Origin: Philopedon plagiatum
Lineage: Eukaryota > Arthropoda > Insecta > Coleoptera > Curculionidae
Direction of reading: 5' to 3'
Length of the DNA: 64,000 nucleotides
Assembly: GCA_963971165.1 (NCBI GenBank)
Contig: OZ020189.1
Coordinates: 75,907,659 to 75,971,658 of the forward strand
Notes under the pieces: generated by a model
Told to the model about the DNA's origin: nothing
Seen by the model: the letters and a program-made list of their open reading frames with translations, nothing else
Databases searched by the model: none
Shown: positions 19,657 through 31,493 of the stretch, in pieces
Numbering within the stretch: the stretch's first letter is position 1
How the letters are laid out: every line of letters starts with the position of its first letter
Translations under genes and position numbers: made by a program

Positions 19657-21719
19657 CAGGGTCATTCTTTATATTTGCGTGGCCTTTTACATAGGTTTAG
19701 GTAACTGCTAGAAAAAAACTTCAAATACAAAAGTTGTATAATTTTTTGCTTATTATCTTTTGGACTATGTCAGAAATGTCAAATGTCATTACTTATGTCA
19801 AATTTTGACAGCAACTTTCTTAACTCAAATAAAACACCCTGTATATTTTCCGCTAAAACGAAAGACCAAATTTCCCTGATTTCAAAAATATATACAGTTG
19901 TTATATTTGGATAAGCCGTTTTGGAGTTATTTTAGTTCAAAATTTAAAAAAATTAACCAATGATAATAATGAAGTGGGCCAGGCATTTGACATAATTGTT
20001 GTTAATATGACATTGACAAAATGACAAACATTCTTTATTACAAAAATGGGGTATTCGGAAGATGAAAAGCTTGAAGTGGTTCGACTTTTTTATTCAAATA
20101 ACAATAGTTTTGTGGCAGTTCGACATCAATATCGGTTAAATAATCCTGGACGACGCGCACCATCCATCGACACAATTAAGCGTATTATACGAAAATTTAA
20201 CGAGAACAAAAATCTTTGTCGGAAAAAAAGAACAGTCAGTAGGAATGAAACGGAGGACCTAAATATTTTACTGTCCTTTGAAGGTAACTATTTTCTTTTG
20301 CGTTAAAATAAAACCTTCTTATTAAACTCTTTTAGAAAATCCCGAAATTTCCATTTCACACGTTTCCCGACAATTTGGAAAATCGACGCACAAAATTCAG
20401 TCCACCTTAAAACATTACAAATATCACCCCTATTCATTTATGCCAGTACAACATTTATCGGAGGCAAACAAACTTCAAAGGCTAGAATACTGCCAACAAA
20501 TGTTGGGACATTTGGAAGAAGATCCGGCGTTTTTCGAAAAAATTGTTTTCACTGACGAAGCAAGCTTCTCGACGGCAGGGATGTTCAATCGGAAAAATAA
20601 ACACCATTGGGCAACTCAAAATCCACATAAGATTCAATCTATTAAAATACAGGGACGAAGATCCGTCCATGTGTGGTGTGGAATGCTAGGTAACCGCGTC
20701 ATTGGACCCATTATTTTTGATGGGTACCTTACAGGCCATCGATACTTAGATTTACTTCAGGATCAAATAGAAAACTATTTGGAAGGCCTTCCACTCGAAC
20801 AATATAACAACCTTGTTTGGCATCAAGATGGTGCACCACCCCATAATATTCTTCAAGTCACTGAATACCTTAATGACAGATATCGGCATTGGATAGGCAG
20901 ACATGGCACTATTCAATGGCCGGCGAATAGCCCAGATCTAAATCCCTTGGATATTTTCCTGTGGGGGTTTTTAAAAAACCGTATTAATTATGACGGACCT
21001 CACAATATAAATGTTTTAAGACCAAAAATTGAAAACGAAATTTTTATACTGAATAGAGATCATCGAGAATTTATTTATAATGCAATATTTCATAAGATGA
21101 CGGAAAACATTAGAAAATGTGTCCAAAATAATGGTGGATATATAGAGAATATGTAACTGTTGGTATTTCTAGTTATTTAAATATAGGTAGTTAATATTAG
21201 TCTCTAAATCAGTTTTGTTTTGTTTTAATTATCATTAATTATTAGGTAACTGAAACAAAAATAAATTCTTATATTTTCTATTTAATAATAATATTAATAT
21301 AATTGATAATATACAAAAGTCATTTTTTCTGTCAATAAAAAAAACCCTTTGTCATGCTATGTCAATGTCAAATTAACGATTATGTCGAAAGCCCAGCCAA
21401 CTTGATCATCATTATTAGTTCATTTTATTACATTTTTGAACTAAAATAACTCCAAAACGGCTTATCCAAATATAACAACTGTATATATTTTTGAAATCAG
21501 GGAAATTTGGTCTTTCGTTTTAGCGGAAAATATACAGGGTGTTTTATTTGAGTTAAGAAAGTTGCTGTCAAAATTTGACATAAGTAATGACATTTGACAT
21601 TTCTGACATAGTCCAAAAGATAATAAGCAAAAAATTATACAACTTTTGTATTTGAAGTTTTTTTCTAGCAGTTACCTAAACCTATGTAAAAGGCCACGCA
21701 AATATAAAGAATGACCCTG
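19657..21719 (+). mobile_element. Mariner-like transposon inside the LTR element leader
   Basis: The element is flanked by TA on both sides (19655-19656 and 21720-21721) and starts CAGGGTCATTC, with the exact inverse at the right end. Inverted repeats of about 285 bp are nearly perfect. Each arm holds an inverted ACACCCTGTATATTTT block; in the left arm its CACCC lies 178 nt from the end. It carries an apparently intact transposase and may be autonomous. Confidence 0.88.
20046..21156 (+). CDS. Mariner-like (IS630-Tc1-mariner) transposase, two exons
   Basis: Exon 1 (20046-20283) encodes an N-terminal helix-turn-helix domain of the insect DUF4817 type. An intron of 52 nt (20284-20335, GTAACT...TTTTAG) joins it in frame to exon 2 (20336-21156), which holds the DDE-type catalytic domain. 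The product is about 352 residues with no stop codon. The catalytic acids are visible as Thr-Asp-Glu-Ala-Ser, His-Gln-Asp-Gly-Ala-Pro-Pro-His and Ser-Pro-Asp-Leu-Asn-Pro-Leu-Asp. I count 40 residues between the second and third Asp (DD40D), close to the DD41D of the other two transposases in the window. The enzyme would cut and paste elements at TA sites. Without splicing, the frame would end at 20306. Confidence 0.88.
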
Positions 21720-22183
21720 TACATTCCGTGTGAAGTGAACAATCTTTCATGCTTTTAACGATATTATTTTATATTTGAAATTTATTTAGAGCGTTTTTAA
21801 ACAAATATTTTATTGGCTTATGTTACATTTAGATACGTTTTCGTTGGGAAAAACTTAGTTTATTTTCAAATGATTTTTAATTCTGTAAAATACATATTGA
21901 ATTTTTTTTTTTAATTATTGGGTTTTTTTTTTAGTAACTAATGCCGGTAGAAAACTTGTTTAAAATTTGTTTTTAACGTTATTGAGTTGTTTTTATTTAA
22001 CAAATACCTTCTGCCTTTTTGGGTTTGAATTCTAAAAATAAGCAAAATTAAAATTATGCCAGTTATACAGTATGAAAATTACTACGTATTTTTTTTACTA
22101 GTTTGGAAAAAGACTTAAAAATAAATTTTGGATCGCGGTTTTAATATTTAAGGATGCACTTTTCTTACTACATGGAAAAATTA

Positions 22184-22496
22184 ATGGTGTTAAGAAGTCA
22201 TTCTAAGAAGGCAGAAAATAGAAATAAAAAGTGAAAATAAGGCGGAAAACAAGGAAATAAGCGGTACTAAAGAAAACGACGAAGTTGTTGAAACGTCATC
22301 AACCCCTAAAAGTAAAGAAAGTGTTAGAAGGTCATTAGTATTTAATAACTCGCCGGAAAGCATACAGTCGTCAATTTCAGCGGAAAATAGCAGTAGCAAT
22401 AGCTCCAGTTCTCAAAATTTTTCAAACGATTCACTAACTTTATTGCGAAGTAACGACGAGATAACCCCAAAATCTGATAAAAATATTTTTTCAAAA
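22184..22496 (+). other. Open frame upstream of gag without its own ATG
   Basis: The gag frame stays open upstream to about 22192 and encodes a Ser/Asn-rich stretch, but no ATG lies in that frame before 22497. An ATG at 22184 is in a different frame and reaches a stop within 16 codons, after an A-run. A one-base slip in that A-run may have separated the original start from gag. Confidence 0.45.
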
Positions 22497-23504
22497 ATGC
22501 CGAACACCTTGAATTGCACGTTAGGAAATCTCATAAATCAGAGCAGAACGCCGGCAGTTCCACAATTTGTAGCGCCGCGTTCGTATAATCCAGATAGAGA
22601 TAATTTAAGTGTATTTTTGGAAGACTATGAAAGAAAAGCTTTAATTAATAACTGGGATGACAACCTTAAGCTGTGTTATTTTTCATCGTATTTATTGGGT
22701 CAAGCGCAAACATGGTTGCAAATTTATGCAATACGAAACCCAGGTTCCGATTGGAAAGCGACAGTAGAAGACCTGAAAAAAGAATTTTCGTTTAGCACGT
22801 ATGTAAACGAAACAAAACTAAAATTACGTTATAGAAGACAGCAGCCAGGTGAAAACGTAATGAATTATTTACGGGAAATGGTGTACTTATGCGACAAAGT
22901 AGATCCAAAAATGAAGGACGAAATTAGAAGGGAACATTTTGAACAAGGTCTACTACCCACATACGCCTACCAAATCAAGCTTAGGCAGCCAAAAAATTTT
23001 GCAGAAGTACAAGAGCTCGTTAAAACCATAAACGACGCTGAAAAAGAAATAAGCCATGCTTCGGAAATTTTCGCACAGCTGTCAATGTCAGAAAAAGTAA
23101 CAGGGACGAGTCAGCAGGTTCATCCAGAAAAAATGGGATCGAATTTAATGGAGGAAATTACACAAGTTGTGAGAGAAGAAATTGGAAAAGCGATGCTAAA
23201 TAAAAATCAAGACAGAAGAGAAAACCGAAATTTTAAAAACTGGCAACCACGTACTACCGACAGTCGGCCAGTATGTTTTCAGTGTGGAAAACCGGGTCAC
23301 AAGGCAAGAGTTTGTTTCAGCAACCCGCAGAACAGAAATAACCAAAACTACAGGGGTCAACGAAATTTAGAAAACCAAAGACCAAGATGGACGCCAAATC
23401 AAAATGGTCAAGAACAAAATGGCCGCCGTCCAGAGCAGCAAACTAGTAGATATCAAAATTGGCAACAACAACAGCAGTCGGAAAACTCCAACGGACAGTG
23501 TTAA
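22497..23504 (+). CDS. gag: Gag polyprotein of the Ty3/gypsy element
   Basis: The product forms the particle core and packages the RNA. The first ATG in frame is at 22497, although the frame is open further upstream. A capsid-like region (about residues 20-190) contains the typical Trp-rich retrotransposon Gag block (Asn-Trp-Asp-Asp, Leu-x-Gly-Gln-Ala-x-x-Trp-Leu). Near the C-terminus is a CCHC zinc knuckle (Cys-Phe-Gln-Cys-Gly-Lys-Pro-Gly-His-Lys-Ala-Arg-Val-Cys) followed by a Gln/Asn/Arg-rich tail. The stop at 23502-23504 lies inside the pol frame, 46 bp after that frame begins. Confidence 0.88.
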   Translation: MPNTLNCTLGNLINQSRTPAVPQFVAPRSYNPDRDNLSVFLEDYERKALINNWDDNLKLCYFSSYLLGQAQTWLQIYAIRNPGSDWKATVEDLKKEFSFSTYVNETKLKLRYRRQQPGENVMNYLREMVYLCDKVDPKMKDEIRREHFEQGLLPTYAYQIKLRQPKNFAEVQELVKTINDAEKEISHASEIFAQLSMSEKVTGTSQQVHPEKMGSNLMEEITQVVREEIGKAMLNKNQDRRENRNFKNWQPRTTDSRPVCFQCGKPGHKARVCFSNPQNRNNQNYRGQRNLENQRPRWTPNQNGQEQNGRRPEQQTSRYQNWQQQQQSENSNGQC

Positions 23505-26500
23505 CACACATAAGCACTGTTCAGAAACAGAAAGAAAATCAGAATCAGCAAGAAGCAGCAACAGATGTTCTCTCCGTAAAAGGAAGTTTAAATAATGTAA
23601 ATATTAAGGTTATAATAGACACTGCGTCAGTTAAAAATATTGTAGATAGTAAATATGTAAATAAAAATGAAATAAAGCCCGGCACAGGCATAACTTTTAT
23701 TAAAGTAGCGAATAGTTCGCTGGTAAAAATTATTGGTTACGCAGAAATAAATGTTTGTTTTATTGGTTGTACCTTTTCCTTGGAAGCATTAGTTATAGAA
23801 AATCTACCCCAACCCGTTTTATTAGGATTAGAATTTCTTAAGGCCCACGAAGCTATGGTAAATTTAAAAGCGAACGAAATTAGTTTGAAAACGGATGAAA
23901 ATGAAGTAGTTACCTTGGCAATGAATTTAGGAGATAATAGTAGTCAAAAAGAAATTGTAAATAGTCAAATCAGTAATGCAAATAGTTGTTTTTGGGATGA
24001 GCTACCTGTAGAAATTGAAAACTGCAGAACAGACAATGCGAAAATTACGTTGCGTAGTGATACGGTAATTGCGAAAGACATTATTAAATGCGAAGTGAAC
24101 TTTAAAAAAACTGGTGAAAATAAAATAAACTTTAAGCCGAACTATGATTTTTTAATAAAAAATGGACTCCAAATTAATAAAATTTTTAGTGATAATTTGA
24201 CGTGGTACGCCGAAATAAAAAACTACGGTAGAAAAACAAAAAAACTTTTTGCAGGCACATGCATCGCGTTTAAAGCAGATAGTGACTCTATAAAAAATAT
24301 AAGCGAATCTTTAGTGACTTTACCGAACGATAATCTAGTAAAAAGTTATAATGTAAATAGGGACTTGTGTAAAAATGACTTTCAAAGTGTAAATAAGTTA
24401 GTTCGAGATTTTGAAGATACTTTTGCTTGGAGCATCAGCGACCTAGGAAAAACGGATTTAGTGAAGCACCGAATTGAGACGACCGATGACGTTCCAGTGG
24501 TTTCCAGACCATACAGTGTGTCTCACACAGAGCGAAGAATTATTAATAAACAAGTAGAAGAAATGTTGGAAAATGAGGTAATAAGAAAATCTGTAAGTCC
24601 GTATTCCAGTCCAGTAGTCCTAGTTCCCAAAAAAGATGGAGATATGAGGTTCTGCGTAAACTATAAAAAATTAAACGCAAAAACAATAAAGAATGTGTAT
24701 CCTCTGCCAGTTATAGACGACATTTTGACCTACCTGGGAGAAGCTAGATATTTTACTACGTTGGACATGTTTTCTGGGTACTGGCAAGTAGAAATTGATG
24801 AGAAAGACAGGCATAAAACGGCATTCGTCACTACCGATGGCTTGTTCGAATTTAACCGACTAAGTTTTGGTCTTACAACAGCACCAAGCACTTTTCAGCA
24901 GTTGGCAGACGCAATTTTGGGAGACATGAAGTGGAATGGAGCAATGATCTACTTAGATGACATCTTAGTCTATGGAAAAAGTTTGGAAGAACATAACGAG
25001 AACCTAAGAAAAGTACTATCAAAACTAAAAGCAACTGGTCTAAAGCTAAAACCATCTAAGTGCCAGTTTGCGTATAAAGAACTAACAGTACTAGGCCACA
25101 CCATTAGTGAGCGAGGTATTCTTCCAGATTCTTCAAAACTTGAAGCAGTACACCATTTTGCAACTCCACGAAATAAAAAATCACTTCAAAGTTTTCTAGG
25201 ACTCGCCAACTACTATAGAAAATTTATAGAAAAATTTAGTGTCATTGCCAGGCCGTTATACGATTTGCTGAAGAAAGATACACCGTTTTGGTGGACATCA
25301 GCTCAAGAAGAAGCTTTCCAGATATTAAAAAAAAAATTAGAATCGCCTCCAGTGTTAACCCACTACCTTCCCAACGCAGAAAAAGAGCTACATGTAGACG
25401 CATCAGACCAAGGGATAGCAGCAGTACTCTTACAAAAAATGAACGAGGAAATGCATCCCATTTGCTATGTGTCTAGAACGCTCACAAAAGCCGAAAAAAA
25501 TTATGGAGTTGGAGAAAAAGAAGGTCTAGCCATAGTGTGGAGTCTAACGTATCTGAGAAGCTATATTTGGGGAGAACATATAAAAAATTTTTCGGATCAC
25601 CAGCCACTGTGTTATCTAAAAAGTCTCAAAAATGTCACAGGGAGATTAGCTAGATGGAGCTGCAAACTACAAGAATTTGATTTCGAAATAATCCACAAAT
25701 CAGGAAAATGCAATCAAGACGCAGACTGTCTTTCCAGACAACCCTGTGTACAGGCAACACTAAAGGACGAGTATGATGCCAATGAAATTCCCACATTTTT
25801 GCTACCCTTAGTGGACATCACAGAGTTCCAGGAAGAAGATACAGTCGTGTCAGACTTACTACAGGCTGTCCAGGATCCGAATTATGGCAATTCACATTTG
25901 CAACGTCGTGCAAAAAATTTTACAGTGAAAGATGGTGTGCTATATAAAAAGTCGGCTATCCCAAACCAGGAGGACAAGTTGGTAATCCCTCAAGGACTGA
26001 AAGCACAACTGATGCAACAGCTGCATTGTGAGCCATTGTCAGGACACCTAGGATATGCAAGAACTTACGACAGAATAAATACACGCTATTATTGGGATAA
26101 AATGCATCTTGACGTTAAGAAATTTATTAGGGGATGTCCTGATTGTCAGACGAGAAAAGGGCCAAACAATGAAAAACCAGCAGGTGATCTGCAACCAATA
26201 AAGTTTGATGATATGCAGCCTTTCGAAATGATAGGCATAGATATTTTAGGACCCCTAACAAAAACAAAAAGTCAAAATAATAATATAGTTGTTTGTACAG
26301 ATTATGTGACCCGTTATGCAATACCCAAAGCAATACCAAGTGCAAAAGCAGAAGAAATAGCAGCGTTTCTGGTGGACCAAATAATAAGCATACATGGGGT
26401 ACCAAAGAAAATATTGAGCGACAGAGGCCAAGTTTTTAGGTCAGAATTGGTAAGAAAAATGGTGCAAAATATGGGCGCAGAAAATGTATACACTACGTCA

Positions 26501-27061
26501 TACCACCCGCAGACTAATGGGCTAACTGAGCGATTTAACAAAACCGTAGCAGATATGTTCAGCCTGTATGTGTCTACGTCACAGGATGGCTGGGATAAGT
26601 ACCTGCCAATGGTAACATTTGCCTATAATTCAAGTAAACAGGACACAACGCAGTTTTCGCCATTTTATTTAGTTTTTGGAAGAAACCCACAGCTTATACC
26701 GGACGCCATGTTTTTAAAATCAGCCACTATGCTTATTCCGAACCCGAATATAGAGAAACATAGACAGGAAGCAAAAAGAAATATTACTAAGAAACAGAAA
26801 AAGGACAAAACCCGATATGACAGTAACCACAAAAAAGTGACATATGAAACTGGAGATAAAGTCAAACTTAGAGTTTACATTAGAAAGAAAGGAAAAAGTG
26901 ACAAGTTGCAGTGCAAGTATCACGGACCATTTGTAATAATAAGAAAAGCATCGCCAGTAAATTACATTATCCAGAGAGGTGAAGGAGCAAGAGCTAAACA
27001 GGAAACAGTCCATGTATATAGATTGGCCCCGTACCACGAACCATATAATTTTGAAGAGTAG
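23459..27061 (+). CDS. pol: Pol polyprotein of the Ty3/gypsy element
   Basis: The 1200-codon frame overlaps gag in the -1 frame and has no ATG start, so it is probably expressed by -1 frameshifting; GGAAAAC near 23481 is a weak candidate slip site. Domains in order: aspartic protease with Asp-Thr-Ala (residue ~54, Ala where Gly is usual); RT with Tyr-Leu-Asp-Asp (~497-500); RNase H with Val-Asp-Ala-Ser (~644); integrase with a His-His-Cys-Cys zinc domain (~854-895); a DD35E core (Asp ~927, Asp ~986, Glu ~1022); and a GPF module near the end. Domain order RT-RNase H-integrase marks it as Ty3/gypsy. No stop or frameshift is visible inside. Confidence 0.92.
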   Translation: MATTTAVGKLQRTVLTHISTVQKQKENQNQQEAATDVLSVKGSLNNVNIKVIIDTASVKNIVDSKYVNKNEIKPGTGITFIKVANSSLVKIIGYAEINVCFIGCTFSLEALVIENLPQPVLLGLEFLKAHEAMVNLKANEISLKTDENEVVTLAMNLGDNSSQKEIVNSQISNANSCFWDELPVEIENCRTDNAKITLRSDTVIAKDIIKCEVNFKKTGENKINFKPNYDFLIKNGLQINKIFSDNLTWYAEIKNYGRKTKKLFAGTCIAFKADSDSIKNISESLVTLPNDNLVKSYNVNRDLCKNDFQSVNKLVRDFEDTFAWSISDLGKTDLVKHRIETTDDVPVVSRPYSVSHTERRIINKQVEEMLENEVIRKSVSPYSSPVVLVPKKDGDMRFCVNYKKLNAKTIKNVYPLPVIDDILTYLGEARYFTTLDMFSGYWQVEIDEKDRHKTAFVTTDGLFEFNRLSFGLTTAPSTFQQLADAILGDMKWNGAMIYLDDILVYGKSLEEHNENLRKVLSKLKATGLKLKPSKCQFAYKELTVLGHTISERGILPDSSKLEAVHHFATPRNKKSLQSFLGLANYYRKFIEKFSVIARPLYDLLKKDTPFWWTSAQEEAFQILKKKLESPPVLTHYLPNAEKELHVDASDQGIAAVLLQKMNEEMHPICYVSRTLTKAEKNYGVGEKEGLAIVWSLTYLRSYIWGEHIKNFSDHQPLCYLKSLKNVTGRLARWSCKLQEFDFEIIHKSGKCNQDADCLSRQPCVQATLKDEYDANEIPTFLLPLVDITEFQEEDTVVSDLLQAVQDPNYGNSHLQRRAKNFTVKDGVLYKKSAIPNQEDKLVIPQGLKAQLMQQLHCEPLSGHLGYARTYDRINTRYYWDKMHLDVKKFIRGCPDCQTRKGPNNEKPAGDLQPIKFDDMQPFEMIGIDILGPLTKTKSQNNNIVVCTDYVTRYAIPKAIPSAKAEEIAAFLVDQIISIHGVPKKILSDRGQVFRSELVRKMVQNMGAENVYTTSYHPQTNGLTERFNKTVADMFSLYVSTSQDGWDKYLPMVTFAYNSSKQDTTQFSPFYLVFGRNPQLIPDAMFLKSATMLIPNPNIEKHRQEAKRNITKKQKKDKTRYDSNHKKVTYETGDKVKLRVYIRKKGKSDKLQCKYHGPFVIIRKASPVNYIIQRGEGARAKQETVHVYRLAPYHEPYNFEE

Positions 27062-28010
27062 TAGGAACAATGCATATAGTTATTTTTTTTTGTTTTTGAA
27101 AGCCGCTAGTGAAAATAGGTAGTAAAATAAATAAAAAGTATTTTGATTTTTCCCCCCAAGTAATTAAAGAGGTATAAGGTATATAGAGGATATAGGTGTT
27201 AAAGGAATATAGAGAGTGAAAAATTAAACGTTTGTGTTAAGAGAAAAAAGTAAGAGAGATCGTGAACGGTTGCACGAGGCTCTGTGCAGTTGAGCGTTTC
27301 TTGAAAGCGTGCCTGATCAACACGCATAATCTGGCAATGTTGAATGATGCTGTGTCGTTATTTTTGTTTTTGTGTTTGTTAAGGGATAAAGAGTAATGAG
27401 TAAAGCCTCTAAATAATCGTGTTTTTTTTCCGGTAGGGGAGGGGGAGAAATAAGTAATTTGCGGAAAATTTGCGGAAAGTTTTTGGAAAAAGTAAAAAGT
27501 TTTAAGCGATGAAATTATTTAAAGAAAGGTAATTGTTCCGAGCACGGTCATGCTGGGTGGCCACGGGGGCCAAACACAGAAGTTGGACGGGAAAGAAATT
27601 ACTGCTTCACTGTAAAATATAAAATTGTGCATAAATTGTGTAAATAGTTTTTGTAGCGTCTAACTCCCTGTTTTATTTTTCATGTGCACAAACCACTGAG
27701 GTCCTAAGAGCCAACCTGGGGAACGGCGACGACCTTCCAGGCCAGCGGACCACTGCCGGTGCCAGCGGGGGACAAGCCCACCCTGGGACCACAACACATG
27801 CGGACCACACTAGGGACAAATCAAACAAGAGGGAGGAAGACCTGCCGGGAGGAAGAAGAGAAAGAATGAAGCCAAACGCAAAAAATGCAGCTTTTTAAAT
27901 TGTATATTCTTATATTTTTTATTAAACCCAAAGGAGATTGTTTTTTATTGTAATAAAGAATAGAATTAGGGAATTGAGACACAAAAATCCTTCAGATTTT
28001 TGTTTTCCGT
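27062..28010 (+). other. 3' untranslated region of the LTR element
   Basis: About 950 bp without an env-like frame. It has an AT-rich first half and a GC-rich block at 27690-27860. It may carry packaging or export signals, but none is recognised. Confidence 0.5.
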
Positions 28011-28022
28011 GGAGGGGGAAAG
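28011..28022 (+). promoter_or_regulatory. Polypurine tract
   Basis: GGAGGGGGAAAG lies immediately before the right LTR, the expected primer site for plus-strand DNA synthesis. Confidence 0.8.
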
Positions 28023-28362
28023 TGTCACCAAAATTTCTTTTCACCTGTTCCCGGATCACCCCTTCCTACGCACCGTTCGACGCATGTCGATACGTCAGCC
28101 CGGCGGTAGGGCTGGAAGTGGTCGACCTCGAAGCAGGGAACAGCAGGAGAACGTCAGTCATTACCTCGACGCAAGCGAGTCTACGACATCCCGAGCCATT
28201 TTCCTCCGGCCACGCGCTTTTAGACAGTATACAGGTAGGCCTAATTTTGAATTATTTTAGAAATGTGTAAAATATAAATTATTTCTTTTTAAATTAATAA
28301 ATATAGCTGCATAATTAATAATGAAGCCAGGGTTTTAGTATTTTAGTTAAGATCCCGTGACA
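28023..28362 (+). repeat. Right LTR
   Basis: 340 bp. It differs from the left LTR by one G/A in the CCCGG(G/A)TCACC word and one A/G in GAGAAC(A/G)TCAG. Confidence 0.9.
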
Positions 28363-30611
28363 ATTTAACGAGTAATCGATTTGGGATATAGTTTGTACTA
28401 GCCCATTTTAAAGATATACTATCAATAAATAATCGCACTTTCTTATGGCAATTACCACTTTATTATTTATAAATAGAGGATATTAATTTTAATTTGACAT
28501 TTCTACACATCCTAAATCTATCTTTGCACGGAATATTTTTGCATTTTTAAAAATCATTTCTAATTTTAGTAATTTCAACTTTTTACTTCTCTCGCTAGAA
28601 AAAAATCACTTCCCGGATTTTTTCAGATCTTTACGTGTTGGGGTCCCTATATCAGATGGTCTCCCATTTCCGTCGGTTTGTCTGTCCGTCTGTCTGTCGG
28701 ATTGTCTGTTGGAGCGAACGCTTAAAACTGCTTGACCAAAAAGAAAAGGAAAAATTTTGCATATGGACTACTTTTTAACCTGGCTTGGAACAGGCTGTAT
28801 TTCAGGTGAAATATATACAGAGCACCTTCAAAATTAGTTCCTATTTTTTGTTGCTCAAACTCGAAAACGATTTATGTAACAGAAACTGTATTTTGTACAT
28901 ATAGCTGACGCTTTACCGCTGACATAAATTGCAAAACTTTTTGAAGCTTAAGTTTATCAAAATGATTAAGTTTTATAGACGTTTTAGATACGTTTCCTGT
29001 GTAACATTTTCACCTATTTCGATTCATGCGGTTTTTCGAAAAAATAAAAACTTAAAAAGTTATTTAAGAATAACTACATTTTGGAATTTTATTTGTTATA
29101 TGTGGTTGACATTTTACATTATCTTTTTATTACATATTTATTTATTTCGGTTAGTAAATCTAACTGTACTTAACTATTATTTAAATCGCTCTTCTCTTTA
29201 TAAGCTGGCGAGAAAAATTAAAAATAAACTAACAGTATATTTGGTTGTCTTACCTTAACACTTGCCAATTTAAACCATTAATTATATAAACCTGAGCACT
29301 GAGCAATGAGCAAGACCTTAATTGCCAAATTATACCTGTCTTATCAATAGTGAATCCAGCCAAAAAGAATTAAGAAGAAACTTGCTTGTGTCTGTCCACA
29401 TTAAATATATCTGTTTTAGTTTTATTAGGTGGATAATTTTTGTTGGACGCCCTGCCATATTTTGAGCTTATCTGGTGACAACCCAAATAAAATAAACGAA
29501 AGTTATAATAAAAATAGGTTTTTATTATAATTCGCAATCTTATTTCCAGGTTCCAGCAAAACAACTCAAAATAAACTTAAATCGTGGAATGAGGTAAGGA
29601 GAATCCATGGCCAAAAACTCCTTTTTATAGCGATCTCATGTGTAAAGAATGCGGAGAACTCTTGGTAAAAAAGCGCCATTCTGTGATAGCAATGTGTACA
29701 TGTCAGTGCCATGTCAGTAAATTAAAATAAAAATGGTCAGCATTGATCTGCCACCTTATATTATCACTTTTACCAAAAGGAGCGTAAATGTCTGACACCG
29801 TTACTGTTATGAATAATTGAAATTTGTCCGGCTAAGCATTCCTAATTTCACATAAAAATAAATTAAAAATAATATTATATTATATAAGCATGGAAAATAC
29901 TTACAATATTGTGATTCATATTACTATTGTTATCAATCTTTTTAGTCTTCAATAAATTTTACAAATTAAGAAATAAGCAGTAAAAATGTTTATAATATTA
30001 ATATTATTTGAACTTATATTTTCAACTTGCATTTTAGGTTAAAAAAATAAATTATAATTTAAAAAACTAAAAATCCCGCATTTATGAGTAACGTAATAAA
30101 AAGTTCAAAATAATTATTTTCCTTTTATAGTTACCTAACAGTAAACCGGGGTGTGTACTGTGTAGTGAGCACTTCGTGAGAAAAGTAAAGCAACTTACTC
30201 AATGCGCCTTCCTTTACTCCGCACACATGTCTATCAGGGTTTTCTGTTAACTTGTAGAGCTATAAAACATTTGGTCTTAAAATAGGTAATTAAATTTTAA
30301 AGAGTGGGGCGCACTTACATATTATATAGTGGTAGCTACTCATAAAAGCGTGTTTTTTAGTTTCTAAACTATATTTTTAACTTTTTAGTGCGCTACTAAT
30401 AAAAAAGTGTTTTTAGTTTTTTAAACTATAATTTATTTTTAACTTTTTAGTGCGCTACTCATAAAAACGTGTTTTTGTAGTTTTTTAGTGAATTAGTTTT
30501 GGAACATACACGAGGTCTCAAAAATAAAATTAATTTTTTTATTACAGATTTTACAAAAAAAAATACCTATATCTTTATAAAAAGTTCTACATTGTAAAAG
30601 AAGCATGGTTA
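28363..30611. other. Non-coding AT-rich region
   Basis: No supported gene. Short frames of 60-110 codons lack recognisable motifs. The interval holds the dispersed repeat at 28560-28880 and is otherwise featureless to me. Short repeats of GTGCGCTACT...AAAAGTGTTTTTAG occur at about 30320-30480. Confidence 0.4.
28560..28880 (+). repeat. Dispersed repeat with CCGTCGGTTTGTCTGTCCG
   Basis: It matches 45560-45880 and the reverse complement of 51590-51900: TTTTTTCAGATC, TTTCCGTCGGT, then TTTTGCATATG and AAATATATACAG in the same order. It belongs to an old interspersed family of unknown type. Confidence 0.6.
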
Positions 30612-31172
30612 CAGGGTGGCTCATAAAGCTTAAAGTTCCAATTTTAACTTAAATTTTTAGCCACCCTCTATGCCCTATAAAAATATTGAAACCATGCTCT
30701 TTTTTCACAATGTAGAATTTTTTATGAAGATATACTTTTTTTGTAACGGCGATTTTAAAAAATCAATTTTACTTTTGGGACCTCCTGTGTGTTCCAAACA
30801 TAACATAAAAATAACTCTTGTATGTACATTTGCAGTGGCAGTTTACCTTTAAATAACGATTTTGTCTTTTTAGCTTCACGTGGATTAGAGCTTTTTTATT
30901 TTTGAGCCACCCTGTATGTACAAGATCAAATTTTTGAATATCAATGCTAATTTCTCACGATGCAGAACTTTTTATAAAGAGACACTTTTTTCGTAAAATC
31001 AATAATAATTTTTGTTTCATTTCGAAGACATGCTATATATGTTATTTTTTTAATGAAAAAAACATATTATTATATTGTACATTTGCAGTGGCAGTGTACC
31101 TTTGAATAAATATTTTGTCTTTTTAGCTTCACGTGGATTGTGACTTTTTCATTTTTGAGCCACCCTGTACGT
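30612..31172. repeat. CAGGGTGGCTCA repeat fragments
   Basis: The left end TACAGGGTGGCTCATAAAG at 30610 has inverted partners TTTTTGAGCCACCCTGTA at about 30900 and 31155. The two segments ending there (30830-30915 and 31080-31170) are near copies of each other. This looks like a small TA-flanked MITE family with a partial duplication. Confidence 0.5.
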
Positions 31173-31493
31173 ACTAGATCAAATTTTTGAATGGCAGTGC
31201 TATTTTTTTACGATGCAGAACTTTCTATAAAGAGACACTTTTTTCGTAAAATCAATAATAAAAAGTTTTTCATTTCAAAGGCATGCTGTATATTTTTTTT
31301 AATGAAAAAAACACGTTATGTGCGACAATTAGAAGTGGGTGAAAATTGAGTTGTAAGGTCCCATTACAATGTTACAAGTCAAGCTAATAAAAGATCGATG
31401 GTTTTGTAACAGACTCATAGCACCTTGGTTATCTCATCTTTGCAAGACAAGGAAAACCGATTGATGCACCGGTAAACTTTTATTTCCTTTGCT

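Larger units (their letters stand above)
19056..28362 (+). mobile_element. Ty3/gypsy LTR retrotransposon, nearly complete
   Basis: Two 340 bp LTRs (19056-19395 and 28023-28362) start TGTCACC and end GTGACA. I count two differences between them, which implies recent insertion. Between them lie a possible primer-binding site, gag, pol (protease, RT, RNase H, integrase) and a polypurine tract. There is no env-like frame. A mariner-like transposon of 2.06 kb occupies the 5' leader. The 5 bp on either side of the element do not match, so no clear target duplication is seen. Confidence 0.92.

Noticed and set aside
27062..28022. An env gene in the LTR element
   Set aside because: No long frame with a signal peptide or membrane segment lies between pol and the right LTR.
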